This document shows positions 7,988-15,311 of a stretch of DNA of 59,800 nt, in pieces. Each line of letters begins with the position of its first letter. The first letter of the stretch is position 1. Source of the stretch: an uncultured Gemmiger sp. (GTDB lineage Bacteria; Bacillota; Clostridia; Oscillospirales; Ruminococcaceae); contig CALXHQ010000014.1 in assembly GCA_944388145.1 (NCBI GenBank), positions 1 to 59,800 on the forward strand, given 5' to 3'. A program made the position numbers and the translations under genes. The notes beneath the pieces are model-generated. The model did no database searches and was not told the DNA's origin. It saw only the letters and a list, made by a program, of their open reading frames with translations.

Positions 7988-9435
7988 GAGAAAGTCGCCT
8001 CCTTCTTATTGATGAACCGGAAGCACACCACCGTGAACACGGCACAGATGATAAACACCATGATGCCGATGACGGCGGCCATCTTGTAGTTGTACTGCTC
8101 CTGGGTCAAACGGAACAGCCAGGTGACCAACAGGTCCACTTCCTTGGCACTGGAGGCGGCCATCGACTGGTCGGCCGTCACATAAACGTCCTGGGTCAGC
8201 AGGTAGATGACGTTGAAGTTGTTGACGTTTTTGACAAAGTCTGTCACCAGCGCCGGGCCCTGCACGCTCAGCAGATAGGGCAGCTTGATGCGGAAGAACA
8301 TCTGCACCGGGTTGGCGCCGTCGATGCGGGCGGCCTCCAGCATATCAGCGGGAATGTTCATCAGCACGCCGGTGGCGATCAGCATCTGGTAGGGTACGCC
8401 GACCCAGATATTGATCAGAATGATCATCACCTGTGCCCAGCCGTTGCTGGTCAGGAAGGGGATGTAATCCATTGTAGGGCTCAGCAGGCCGATGTTGTGC
8501 AGCAGGTCGGTGACGCCCAGATTGGACATCATGGTGTTGAAAATGCCGTTGTCGCCAAAGAAGTTGCGCACCAGCAGCAAGGTGACGAACTGGGGCACTG
8601 CGATGGTGATGACAAACAGTGTGCGCCACAGTTTGGGAAACTTGGTCTTTTTGTCATTGATGAACATGGCCAGGAACACGCCGCCAAAGAAGTTGGTGAA
8701 GGTGGCGAAGAAGGCCCAGACCAAGGTCCAGATCAGGATTTTGCCGAAAGCGTAACCGAAGGTCAAAGACAGCGACTGCCCGCCGCCGAACAGGGTGAAG
8801 AAGTTGGCCAGCCCCACCCAGGTAAACAGCGAGTTGGGCGGCATGTGCTGCTGGTCATAGTTGGTGAAGGCCACCGCAATCAGGATGAACAGCGGTACGA
8901 TGGTAAAAATCACCACGCCCAGCACCGGCAGGGTCAGCAGCGTGACATAGAACTTCTCGTTCAGGTAGACCCGCACATCCTGGACAAAGCTGTTGGTCTT
9001 TTTGCCCGCCTTGCGGATCTGCTGCAGATTGTAGTTGCTGGCCACCACCGCCATGGCCGCAGCGATCATTGCAACAATGACCACCAGGGCGATGATGCTC
9101 AAAAGCAAAATGGCAAACGAGTTGTCATAATCGTTGACCTCGTTTTTGAAGGTGGCAGGGTTGAACACCATTTCCATCTGGACGGTGCCCAGGGTGCCGA
9201 ACTTCATCAGGTTGGGGATGCCCGCCACGCCCAGATAGTACAGGCCCAGTCCCTGCACCAGCGTGACCAGCACCGCCTTGATCAGCTGCCCGTGGCCGAT
9301 ATAGCCCAGGCCCCAGACCAGAAAGGACAATTTAGTAAAGATATCGCCGTGGACAAATCCATGGCCGAAACGTTGCAGGAAGTTGGGTTCTTTGCCGTCT
9401 GCCCGCAGCGGGGCCGACAGGGTCACTTCCGCCAC
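7984..9435 (-). CDS. Carbohydrate ABC transporter permease (MalF-like)
   Basis: A 483-residue permease from the preferred GTG start at 9435, which has AAAGGAG eight bases upstream (GTG at 9444 is the longer alternative). The C-terminal half holds the usual six membrane segments and the EAA loop, reading EAARIDGANPVQMFFRIKLP. The N-terminal ~150 residues add at least two more hydrophobic segments and a soluble stretch, as in long MalF proteins with a periplasmic-type insertion. It lies between the solute-binding protein gene and the MalG-like gene, with which it overlaps by 4 bp. The three together form a CUT1-type importer for oligosaccharides. Confidence 0.9.
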   Translation of the reverse strand: MAEVTLSAPLRADGKEPNFLQRFGHGFVHGDIFTKLSFLVWGLGYIGHGQLIKAVLVTLVQGLGLYYLGVAGIPNLMKFGTLGTVQMEMVFNPATFKNEVNDYDNSFAILLLSIIALVVIVAMIAAAMAVVASNYNLQQIRKAGKKTNSFVQDVRVYLNEKFYVTLLTLPVLGVVIFTIVPLFILIAVAFTNYDQQHMPPNSLFTWVGLANFFTLFGGGQSLSLTFGYAFGKILIWTLVWAFFATFTNFFGGVFLAMFINDKKTKFPKLWRTLFVITIAVPQFVTLLLVRNFFGDNGIFNTMMSNLGVTDLLHNIGLLSPTMDYIPFLTSNGWAQVMIILINIWVGVPYQMLIATGVLMNIPADMLEAARIDGANPVQMFFRIKLPYLLSVQGPALVTDFVKNVNNFNVIYLLTQDVYVTADQSMAASSAKEVDLLVTWLFRLTQEQYNYKMAAVIGIMVFIICAVFTVVCFRFINKKEATFS

Positions 9436-9544
9436 AAGGACCACTCCTTTCGGTACAAACAGGATTCCTCAATGCCAACGCAGGCACCGCCCGCGGGCCA
9501 TATGCCCCAGACAGTGCCTGCCCGGCATTTATCGATTGGGTGTT

Positions 9545-10837
9545 TTACTGCGCCACAGGAGCAGTGATACCGGCAACGGCATCATCCACCAGCTGCTGTG
9601 TGGTCTTGCCCTGGGTGTCGCCGCTCTGCAGGATCTGGCCCAGGCTGGCAGCGGGATCCCAGTAGTTGGCGCCCACACGCTGCAGGTCAGAGAACTCGCT
9701 CTGGGCAGCCAGTGCGGCGATGGCCGGCGCGGCCTGCACAGCCTCAGAGGCGTTCACGTTGATGTTGGAGGGGCCCAGCTGGCGGTCCTCAAACCGCTTC
9801 TGCTGATTGGCCTCGTTGGTGATGTAGTCGGCCAGCATCATGGCAACGCCGACGTTCTGGCTGTGGGGGTTGACGCCCACCAGCTTGTAGCCGGCGAAGG
9901 AACCCATCTGGACCTGCTCGCCGTCCAGGGTGTAGGTGGGCAGCTTGGTGGCGGCATAGTTGTCGCCCCAGGTCTCCTGGGCGACCTTGGCGTTCCAGGT
10001 GCCGCTGACGGCGGCACAGACAGTGCCGCTCTTGATGCCGGAGACGATGTCGGCATCGGGCGCGCTGACGAAAGCGCTGTTGGCGGCGATGTCCATCACA
10101 GCCTGGGCCACGTCAGCGCCGGGCTCCTCGTTCCAGTTGCAAACGGTGTTGACGCCGTCATCGGCCAGAGTAGCCTCCAGGCCGGCGCCGGCAAAGAAGC
10201 TGTAAATGTACCAGCCGTCGTTCAGCGTCATGTCAAAGGTGCGGCCGGCTTCAGCGGCGGCAGCCAGAATGCCGTCCACTGTCTGAGCGTCCTCCTCGCT
10301 GATGACGCTCTTGTCATAGTACAGGAAGTAGCCGTTGTCGGCGGTCATGGGATAGGCGTACAGCTTGCCGTCAAGGCTGGCGGCCTCCACCGAGCCTTCC
10401 AGGTTGCGGCTCTTCACGTCATCGGCGTTCAGGGTGACCTCCTGCAGGGCGCCGGCGGCCACCAGCTCGTTGAGCTGGTCATCCGCGAAGGCGTACACAT
10501 CGGCAGCGGCGGTGGGGTCTTTCAGCACTTCATCCTTGGTGTCGGCCTCAGAGCAGGCACCGATGTTGATGGTGATGTTGCCCTTGTCGGCATTTTCGGC
10601 GATGAAGGCATCGGCCATCTCGCGCAGCATGGTCTGATCTTCCTCGGCACCCCACATGGTCAGGGTGACGTCGCCCCAATTGGCGGCCTCGCCGGACGCA
10701 TCGGTGCCGGCTTCGCCGGTGGAGGTTTCCGCGCTGGTGCTGGAGGTATCAGCAGGGGCGGAACTGTTGGTGCCGCCGCAGGCGGCCAGCGACAGCGCCA
10801 TGGCGGCTGCCATGGCCAGACTGAGTTGCTTTCTCAT
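9545..10837 (-). CDS. Carbohydrate ABC transporter solute-binding lipoprotein
   Basis: A 430-residue extracellular binding protein. A lipoprotein signal peptide ends in the lipobox LAAC with Cys20, followed by a Ser/Thr/Glu-rich linker to about residue 60. The rest resembles the family 1 extracellular binding proteins of maltose-type transporters (for example LTMWGAEED near the start of the mature domain). The start used here has AAAGGAG upstream; the frame is open 34 codons further but without a signal. It is the first gene of the operon and is transcribed from the promoter at 10955-10983 through an inverted-repeat operator. It should deliver the sugar to the two permeases. Confidence 0.92.
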   Translation of the reverse strand: MRKQLSLAMAAAMALSLAACGGTNSSAPADTSSTSAETSTGEAGTDASGEAANWGDVTLTMWGAEEDQTMLREMADAFIAENADKGNITINIGACSEADTKDEVLKDPTAAADVYAFADDQLNELVAAGALQEVTLNADDVKSRNLEGSVEAASLDGKLYAYPMTADNGYFLYYDKSVISEEDAQTVDGILAAAAEAGRTFDMTLNDGWYIYSFFAGAGLEATLADDGVNTVCNWNEEPGADVAQAVMDIAANSAFVSAPDADIVSGIKSGTVCAAVSGTWNAKVAQETWGDNYAATKLPTYTLDGEQVQMGSFAGYKLVGVNPHSQNVGVAMMLADYITNEANQQKRFEDRQLGPSNINVNASEAVQAAPAIAALAAQSEFSDLQRVGANYWDPAASLGQILQSGDTQGKTTQQLVDDAVAGITAPVAQ

Positions 10838-10919
10838 AGCGTTCTTCTCCTTTTGTGCGGCCGTCTCCCGGCGGCCTGAGTTCCCGGGCGTATCCGAATG
10901 GATCGGGCACCCACATTCC

Positions 10920-10940
10920 GTTGCGCATACACAGCGCAAC
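10920..10940. promoter_or_regulatory. LacI-type operator of the transporter operon
   Basis: GTTGCGC (10920-10926) and GCGCAAC (10934-10940) form a perfect 7-bp inverted repeat with a 7-nt spacer. It sits just downstream of the predicted transcription start on the minus strand, where a bound repressor would block elongation. The same heptamer occurs at the lacI-type and GH42 promoters. Confidence 0.7.
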
Positions 10941-10954
10941 TCATTGCAACTATA

Positions 10955-10983
10955 ATGATAACGAAGTTTTCTTCCGGCGTCAA
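10955..10983 (-). promoter_or_regulatory. Promoter of the transporter operon
   Basis: On the minus strand TTGACG (10978-10983), a 17-nt spacer and TATCAT (10955-10960) place the start of transcription near 10948. Two further half sites GCGCAAT lie upstream at 11049-11055 and 11059-11065. Confidence 0.7.
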
Positions 10984-11091
10984 TGCACTGTATTCACAGC
11001 GTTTGAAGGATATTTTTGTGCGTTTTGCAAGGTTTCTCGCAAGTAAACGCGCAATATAGCGCAATATGCAAGAAAAATCCTGCTGATGAGA

Positions 11092-11131
11092 CAAAAAAGC
11101 ACCTGTCCGATTCGTTCAAACGGACAGGTGC
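11092..11131 (-). terminator. Terminator of the LacI-type regulator gene
   Basis: GCACCTGTCCG (11099-11109) pairs with CGGACAGGTGC (11121-11131). On the minus strand the stem is followed by TTTTTTG. It separates the regulator gene from the transporter promoter. Confidence 0.85.
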
Positions 11132-11203
11132 CACTCTTCTGTTTTGAAATCGGCAATTTCGGCGTTCCTGCTTCACCCGGTGCGGATACCCTGCGGCGGG
11201 GGA

Positions 11204-12220
11204 TTATTTGGTGGATTCCCGCAAAATCACCTGGTAGCCTTCCACCTGGCGGGTATTGATCTGCTTGCCGGCCAGCAGATCCAGCAGCATCCGGCAGGCG
11301 GTTGCCCCCAGGTGTTCGGCATCATACTGCACCGCTGACACGCTGGGATTGCTGGACAAAAGCTCGCTGTCATACAGGCTGGCGATCCGCAGGTCCTGCG
11401 GAACCCGGATGTGACGGGCGGCCAGTGAGTGCATCACGTCGCAGGCCAGCCGGTCATCGCCGCACAGCAGGCAGTCGGGGCGCTGCTCCAAAATCGCCTC
11501 CAGGGCGTCCTCTCGCTGGGCGTCGCTCTCCACCCCGGTCTGGATCAGCAGCCGGTCAGGCGAGATGCCGAACTCCGACAAAGCCAGCAGATAGCCCCGG
11601 ATGCGGTCATTGTTCACGTTATAGGTGGTGGACCCGGCCAGCAGGGCGATGCGCCGGGCGCCCAGCCGCAGCAGCAGACGGGTCATCTCACAGGAGGCGC
11701 CCACCTGGTCGTTGTCCGCCTGGGGGATGGTATCGTTCTCACAGCGGCCGATCACCACAAAGGGAACCCGGTACTGGCGCAGCAGGTCCAGGCAGGGGTC
11801 GTCGGCCATGGCGCGGGAGAGAATGACGCCGTCCATCTTGCGGTTGACCAGCTGCCGTTCCAGCTGGGTGGTGTCCGACGCGCTGGCATAGCACAGCAGC
11901 AGGTCGTACCCCCGCTGGGCGGCCATCATGCTGATGCCGCCCATGCATTTGCGCAAAAACGGCAGGTCCAGATGCACAAAATGGGTGGGAATGACCATGG
12001 CCAGGTTGTAAGTGGCACTTTCCGGTGTCCAAAGCGTGCGCACGGCAGGCACGGCGCCGGTGCTTGCCACATAGGCCCGCACCCGGCTGCGGGTCACCTC
12101 GCTGATGCGGCCCTTTCCGGACAATGCGCGGGATACCGTTGTTTTGGACACCCCAAGCGCATTGGCAATCTGCTCGATCGAAACCTTCTTCAGGGTCGGC
12201 TGTTCCTCGGCCATGGCCAT
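11204..12220 (-). CDS. LacI family transcriptional regulator
   Basis: A 338-residue protein with an N-terminal LacI helix-turn-helix (residues about 13-35, VSIEQIANALGVSKTTVSRALSG). A periplasmic-binding-protein-like sugar sensor domain follows (residues ~65-338, with LAMVIPTHF, MDGVILSRAMADD and DCLLCGDDRLACDVM). The start at 12220 is preceded by GGAAAGGAAG; the frame extends to 12247 without support. It lies between the transporter operon and the GH42 gene on the same strand. All three units carry GTTGCGC/GCGCAAC sequences at their promoters, so it probably represses them and itself and is released by a sugar. The inducer is unknown. Confidence 0.92.
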   Translation of the reverse strand: MAMAEEQPTLKKVSIEQIANALGVSKTTVSRALSGKGRISEVTRSRVRAYVASTGAVPAVRTLWTPESATYNLAMVIPTHFVHLDLPFLRKCMGGISMMAAQRGYDLLLCYASASDTTQLERQLVNRKMDGVILSRAMADDPCLDLLRQYRVPFVVIGRCENDTIPQADNDQVGASCEMTRLLLRLGARRIALLAGSTTYNVNNDRIRGYLLALSEFGISPDRLLIQTGVESDAQREDALEAILEQRPDCLLCGDDRLACDVMHSLAARHIRVPQDLRIASLYDSELLSSNPSVSAVQYDAEHLGATACRMLLDLLAGKQINTRQVEGYQVILRESTK

Positions 12221-12238
12221 CGCTTCCTTTCCTGACGT

Positions 12239-12253
12239 GCGCAACAATTGCGC
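12239..12253. promoter_or_regulatory. Putative autoregulatory operator of the LacI-type gene
   Basis: GCGCAA-CAA-TTGCGC is a 6-bp inverted repeat sharing the GCGCAAC heptamer with the transporter and GH42 operators. It lies between the promoter and the start codon of the regulator. Confidence 0.6.
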
Positions 12254-12263
12254 TACTATTCAG

Positions 12264-12291
12264 TCTATCAGTTCGGGGAACCGTTTGTCAA
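12264..12291 (-). promoter_or_regulatory. Possible promoter of the LacI-type gene
   Basis: The minus strand has TTGACA (12286-12291) with a weak -10 GATAGA (12264-12269) 16 nt downstream. The -35 is perfect but the -10 is poor. Confidence 0.45.
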
Positions 12292-12397
12292 GTTAAACGC
12301 AAAAGACTGTCAAAAACCCGGTTTTTCCGTGTCAAAAACCGTCATATTGCCAAGAAAAACCGGGGCCTGCCGCATTTTTGACGCATCGCCTGCACCC

Positions 12398-12445
12398 TAA
12401 AAAACGCCGCGGACCTGCCCAAAGGCAGGCCCGCGGCGCTGCAAT
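12398..12445 (-). terminator. Terminator of the GH42 gene
   Basis: CGCCGCGG-A-CCTGCC and GGCAGG-C-CCGCGGCG (12405-12438) form a 14-bp stem with one A-C mismatch and a CAAA loop. On the minus strand it runs into TTTTTTA. It lies 49 bp after the GH42 stop codon. Confidence 0.8.
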
Positions 12446-12486
12446 TTTTGTTGCAAACTGGTGCGCGCGGTGCTGCGCCGGCCGGC

Positions 12487-14487
12487 TTACAGCAGCCGAC
12501 GGCGGCCGTCTTCCCGCAACTCCCAGACGGCGGTACCGTAGCCGGGCAGTGTCTCACCCAGTGCGGTCTCGGGGGCGGCGCTGCAGTTCTGCAGGAAGAG
12601 CAGTGCCCCCCGCCGGGTGGCCAGCACACCGTGGGGCAGCGGTTCGGGGCAGGCAGGCTGCAGACCGGCCTGGCTGGCCAGGGCGTGGTACAGTGCGCTG
12701 TAAAAGTCCGGTGTGAACCGGCTGGCCAGGTAGTAGGCACGGCCCTTGCCATAGCGGTGCACCGCGGCGGCGGGGGCACCGGCAAAGTAGTCCTCGGCAT
12801 AGGTCAGCAGCACGGTGGCAGGGTCCTCCTTGTCCAGGGCAGCCACCTCGCACAGCACACTGGCCTGGGTGGCGGGCAGCGGCAGGGGGCAATCCTTCGC
12901 CGGCACGCAGCGGCGGCGTTCCTCGTCATACAGACCGTCCAGCTCGGCGCGGCGCAGGCCCAGCAGGCGGGTCAGGCCGTGCGGGGTATCGCCCAGCCAG
13001 CAGAGGTCGCTCTCATTCACCACACCGGACCAGTACCCCACCACCACGGTACCGCCCTGTTCGGCAAACCGGCACAGCCGTTCGGCAAATTCCTCCCGCA
13101 GCAGGTACAGCATGGGCACGATCACCAGACCGTAGCCGGTCAGGTCGCTGTCCTGCCCCACGAAGTCCACTGTGATGCCAGCCCGGGCCAGGGCGTTGTA
13201 ATGGCAGGCCAGCTCTTTCCAGTAACCCAGCCCCGCGTTGCGCGGACCGGAGGAACCCTCCAGCGCCCACATATTGGGCCAGTCATGAACGATGGCCGCC
13301 TGTTTGCCGCGGCAGACACCCGCCGCGGCGGAGAGCTGCTCCAGCGCGGCGCCAACCTGGGCCGTTTCCCGGAAGGGGCGGGCGTCCTGGCGGCCGTCAT
13401 GCCCGATCACCGCGCCATGGAACTTCTCCTCGCCGCCGCGGCTGGCCCGCCACTGAAAGTAGCAGACGCTGTCCGACCCGTGGGCCACCGCCTGCAGGGC
13501 ACTGAGCATGGCTACACCCGGCTTTTTCTGCTTGCTGATCGGCTGCCAGTTGGTAAAGCTGGGGCTGGATTCCATCATCAGGAAGGGCTGCCCTTTCAGC
13601 GAATAGAACAGGTCGTGCATCATGGCAGTGTCCAGTGCCGTTTGCTCCACCGTCTCGGAGGGCTTGTGCCAGGTGGGATAGTTGTCCCAGCTGACCACAT
13701 CCAGCTCTTTGGCCAGGTCGTGATAATCGATGTCATGGAAGCGATACATCAGATTGGCGGTGAATTTGGCGTCCGGCACCAGGGACCGGATCACATCCCG
13801 CTCAAATTTGAAAAAGTCGATGTGCCGGTCGCTGACAAAGCGCTTCCAGTCCAGCGTCAGGCCCTGCAGACAGTCCTCACCCTGGGGAGCCGGGCTTTCG
13901 ATCTGTTCCCAGCTGGTAAAATCGTGGCTCCAGAACCGGGTGTTCCAGGCCTTGTTCAGCGCCTCCAGGCTGCCGTACCGGGCCTGCAGCCAGCGGCGGA
14001 ACTCTGCCTGACACAGCGGGCAATGGCAGTCGCCGCCCATCTCGTTGGAGATGTGCCACAAAATCACCGCCGGGTCGCCGCCGAACCGGCGGGCCAGCTG
14101 CTCGTCGATCACTTTGACTTTCTCCCGGAAAAGGGGGGAGCTGTAACAGTAATTCTGCCGGCGGCGGAACAGTTCCCGGGTGCGGTCGGCGCGGACACGG
14201 CGCACCTCGGGATATTTCTGTGCCATCCAGGCCGGCCGTGCGGCGCTGGGGGTGGCCAGGATAGTGCGGATGCCCGCAGCATACAGGTTATGGATGATCT
14301 CTGCCAGCCAATCCAGGTGGTATTCCCCTTCCCGGGGTTCCAGCGTGGACCAGGAAAACACCCCCAATGTGACCACATTCACATGGGCTTTTTGCATCCA
14401 TTCAATATCCTGGGCCAGAATGTCAGGTCGATCCAGCCACTGCTCAGGGTTGTAATCCCCGCCGTGGTACAGGCTGCTGCTGTACAT
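12487..14487 (-). CDS. Beta-galactosidase, glycoside hydrolase family 42
   Basis: A 666-residue GH42 enzyme with the family N-terminus YHGGDYNPEQW and a TIM-barrel. The acid/base Glu149 is in WHISNEMGG and the likely nucleophile Glu306 in MMESSPSFTNW. Four cysteines (Cys114, Cys154, Cys156, Cys159) match the zinc cluster of GH42 trimers. A trimerisation domain and short C-terminal beta domain follow. There is no signal peptide, so it should hydrolyse imported beta-galactosides in the cytoplasm. The start at 14487 has GGAGGAG five bases upstream; the frame runs on to 14622 without a signal. Its own promoter (14559-14587) is followed by three GTTGCGC operators, tying it to the LacI-type regulator and the transporter. 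Confidence 0.93.
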   Translation of the reverse strand: MYSSSLYHGGDYNPEQWLDRPDILAQDIEWMQKAHVNVVTLGVFSWSTLEPREGEYHLDWLAEIIHNLYAAGIRTILATPSAARPAWMAQKYPEVRRVRADRTRELFRRRQNYCYSSPLFREKVKVIDEQLARRFGGDPAVILWHISNEMGGDCHCPLCQAEFRRWLQARYGSLEALNKAWNTRFWSHDFTSWEQIESPAPQGEDCLQGLTLDWKRFVSDRHIDFFKFERDVIRSLVPDAKFTANLMYRFHDIDYHDLAKELDVVSWDNYPTWHKPSETVEQTALDTAMMHDLFYSLKGQPFLMMESSPSFTNWQPISKQKKPGVAMLSALQAVAHGSDSVCYFQWRASRGGEEKFHGAVIGHDGRQDARPFRETAQVGAALEQLSAAAGVCRGKQAAIVHDWPNMWALEGSSGPRNAGLGYWKELACHYNALARAGITVDFVGQDSDLTGYGLVIVPMLYLLREEFAERLCRFAEQGGTVVVGYWSGVVNESDLCWLGDTPHGLTRLLGLRRAELDGLYDEERRRCVPAKDCPLPLPATQASVLCEVAALDKEDPATVLLTYAEDYFAGAPAAAVHRYGKGRAYYLASRFTPDFYSALYHALASQAGLQPACPEPLPHGVLATRRGALLFLQNCSAAPETALGETLPGYGTAVWELREDGRRRLL

Positions 14488-14517
14488 ACAATCTCCTCCG
14501 TCCCGCTTTTTGGGCTT

Positions 14518-14543
14518 GTTGCGCATGGTTGCGCTGTTGCGCA
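14518..14543. promoter_or_regulatory. Three tandem LacI-type half operators upstream of GH42
   Basis: GTTGCGC occurs at 14518-14524, 14528-14534 and 14536-14542, two of them extended to GTTGCGCA. They lie immediately downstream of the predicted GH42 transcription start, the same placement as at the transporter promoter. Confidence 0.65.
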
Positions 14544-14558
14544 GTTTTGTTGTTACAC

Positions 14559-14587
14559 AGTATAGCAGGTCTGTATTCCATTTGCAA
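14559..14587 (-). promoter_or_regulatory. Promoter of the GH42 gene
   Basis: On the minus strand TTGCAA (14582-14587), a 17-nt spacer and TATACT (14559-14564). Confidence 0.7.
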
Positions 14588-14615
14588 GGCACATGACCTT
14601 GCCGCCAGCCGCCGC

Positions 14616-14644
14616 TTGCCATTTCGCCGCACCCGCCTTATACT
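14616..14644 (+). promoter_or_regulatory. Promoter of the TIGR04076 gene
   Basis: TTGCCA (14616-14621), a 17-nt spacer and TATACT (14639-14644) on the plus strand. This leaves a leader of about 140 nt before the start codon in which I recognise no riboswitch. Confidence 0.6.
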
Positions 14645-14792
14645 GATAGCAGAGGATCTTACCTGGGCGGCGGCAGCTCCGGGCCTTTGATATTTCGCCG
14701 GAGCGCGAACGGTCAGACCGGTGCCGCTGCAAGGGCCGGTGCTGCGAGTGCGGCGCTACCGGTCGGTTTTGTGAAGCAAAAAGGAGCGGGTT

Positions 14793-15137
14793 ATGAAAAA
14801 AGTCAAAATCACTGTGTTGAAAACCACTCTGGACCGGGAACTGGCGGCGGAGTATGGTGCGGAGGGACTGACCGCCTGCCCCATGATGACCGAGGGCCAG
14901 GTCTTTTACGCCACCTACGCCAAGCCGGAAGGCCTGTGCGACGAGGCGTGGAAGGCCATCTATCAGTATGTGTTTGCGCTGGCCCACGGGGCGGGGGAGG
15001 GGCTGTTTTACTACGGCGACTGGATCCGCAAGCCGGGGGTGGCCATCTGCAGCTGCAACGACGGCCTGCGTCCGGTGATCTTCAAGCTGGAAGCCACCGA
15101 CGAGACCGCCGACATCGATTATACCCCCGTGCGCTGA
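14793..15137 (+). CDS. TIGR04076 family protein, function unknown
   Basis: A 114-residue cytoplasmic protein beginning MKKVKITVLKTTLDREL, with Cys residues in TACPMM, GLCDEAW and AICSCNDGLRPVIFKLE. This pattern of a short beta-rich protein with conserved cysteines and a final RPVIFKLE matches the TIGR04076 family of small proteins common in anaerobic Firmicutes. AAAGGAG lies seven bases before the ATG. It is a single-gene unit, divergent from GH42 and convergent with the ABC exporter operon. The function is unknown; the conserved cysteines could bind metal or be redox-active, which is speculation. Confidence 0.8.
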   Translation: MKKVKITVLKTTLDRELAAEYGAEGLTACPMMTEGQVFYATYAKPEGLCDEAWKAIYQYVFALAHGAGEGLFYYGDWIRKPGVAICSCNDGLRPVIFKLEATDETADIDYTPVR

Positions 15138-15199
15138 CCGAAAGCCCCCTGCAAAAAGGTCGGAACTTTTGTGTGATCCACGCAGGGAAATGGAACTGC

Positions 15200-15245
15200 A
15201 AAAGCGCTGAAAAACGGCATCCGCCGCTTTTCAGCGCTTTCTTGG
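15200..15245. terminator. Bidirectional terminator
   Basis: AAAAGCGCTGAAAA pairs with the segment CTTTTCAGCGCTTT (ends at 15240), with A/T tracts on both sides. It lies between the convergent TIGR04076 gene and the ABC exporter operon. Confidence 0.7.
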
Positions 15246-15311
15246 TGCCTGGCGTCCCCCTGGGGGAATGCCCGGCACTTCTATCGGGCATCCGGCCGTG
15301 CAGCGGGACGG

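Noticed and set aside
7981-9567. A 528-codon plus-strand frame opposite the MalF-like gene
   Set aside because: His/Gln/Asp-rich antisense shadow of the permease; no start signal or known domain.
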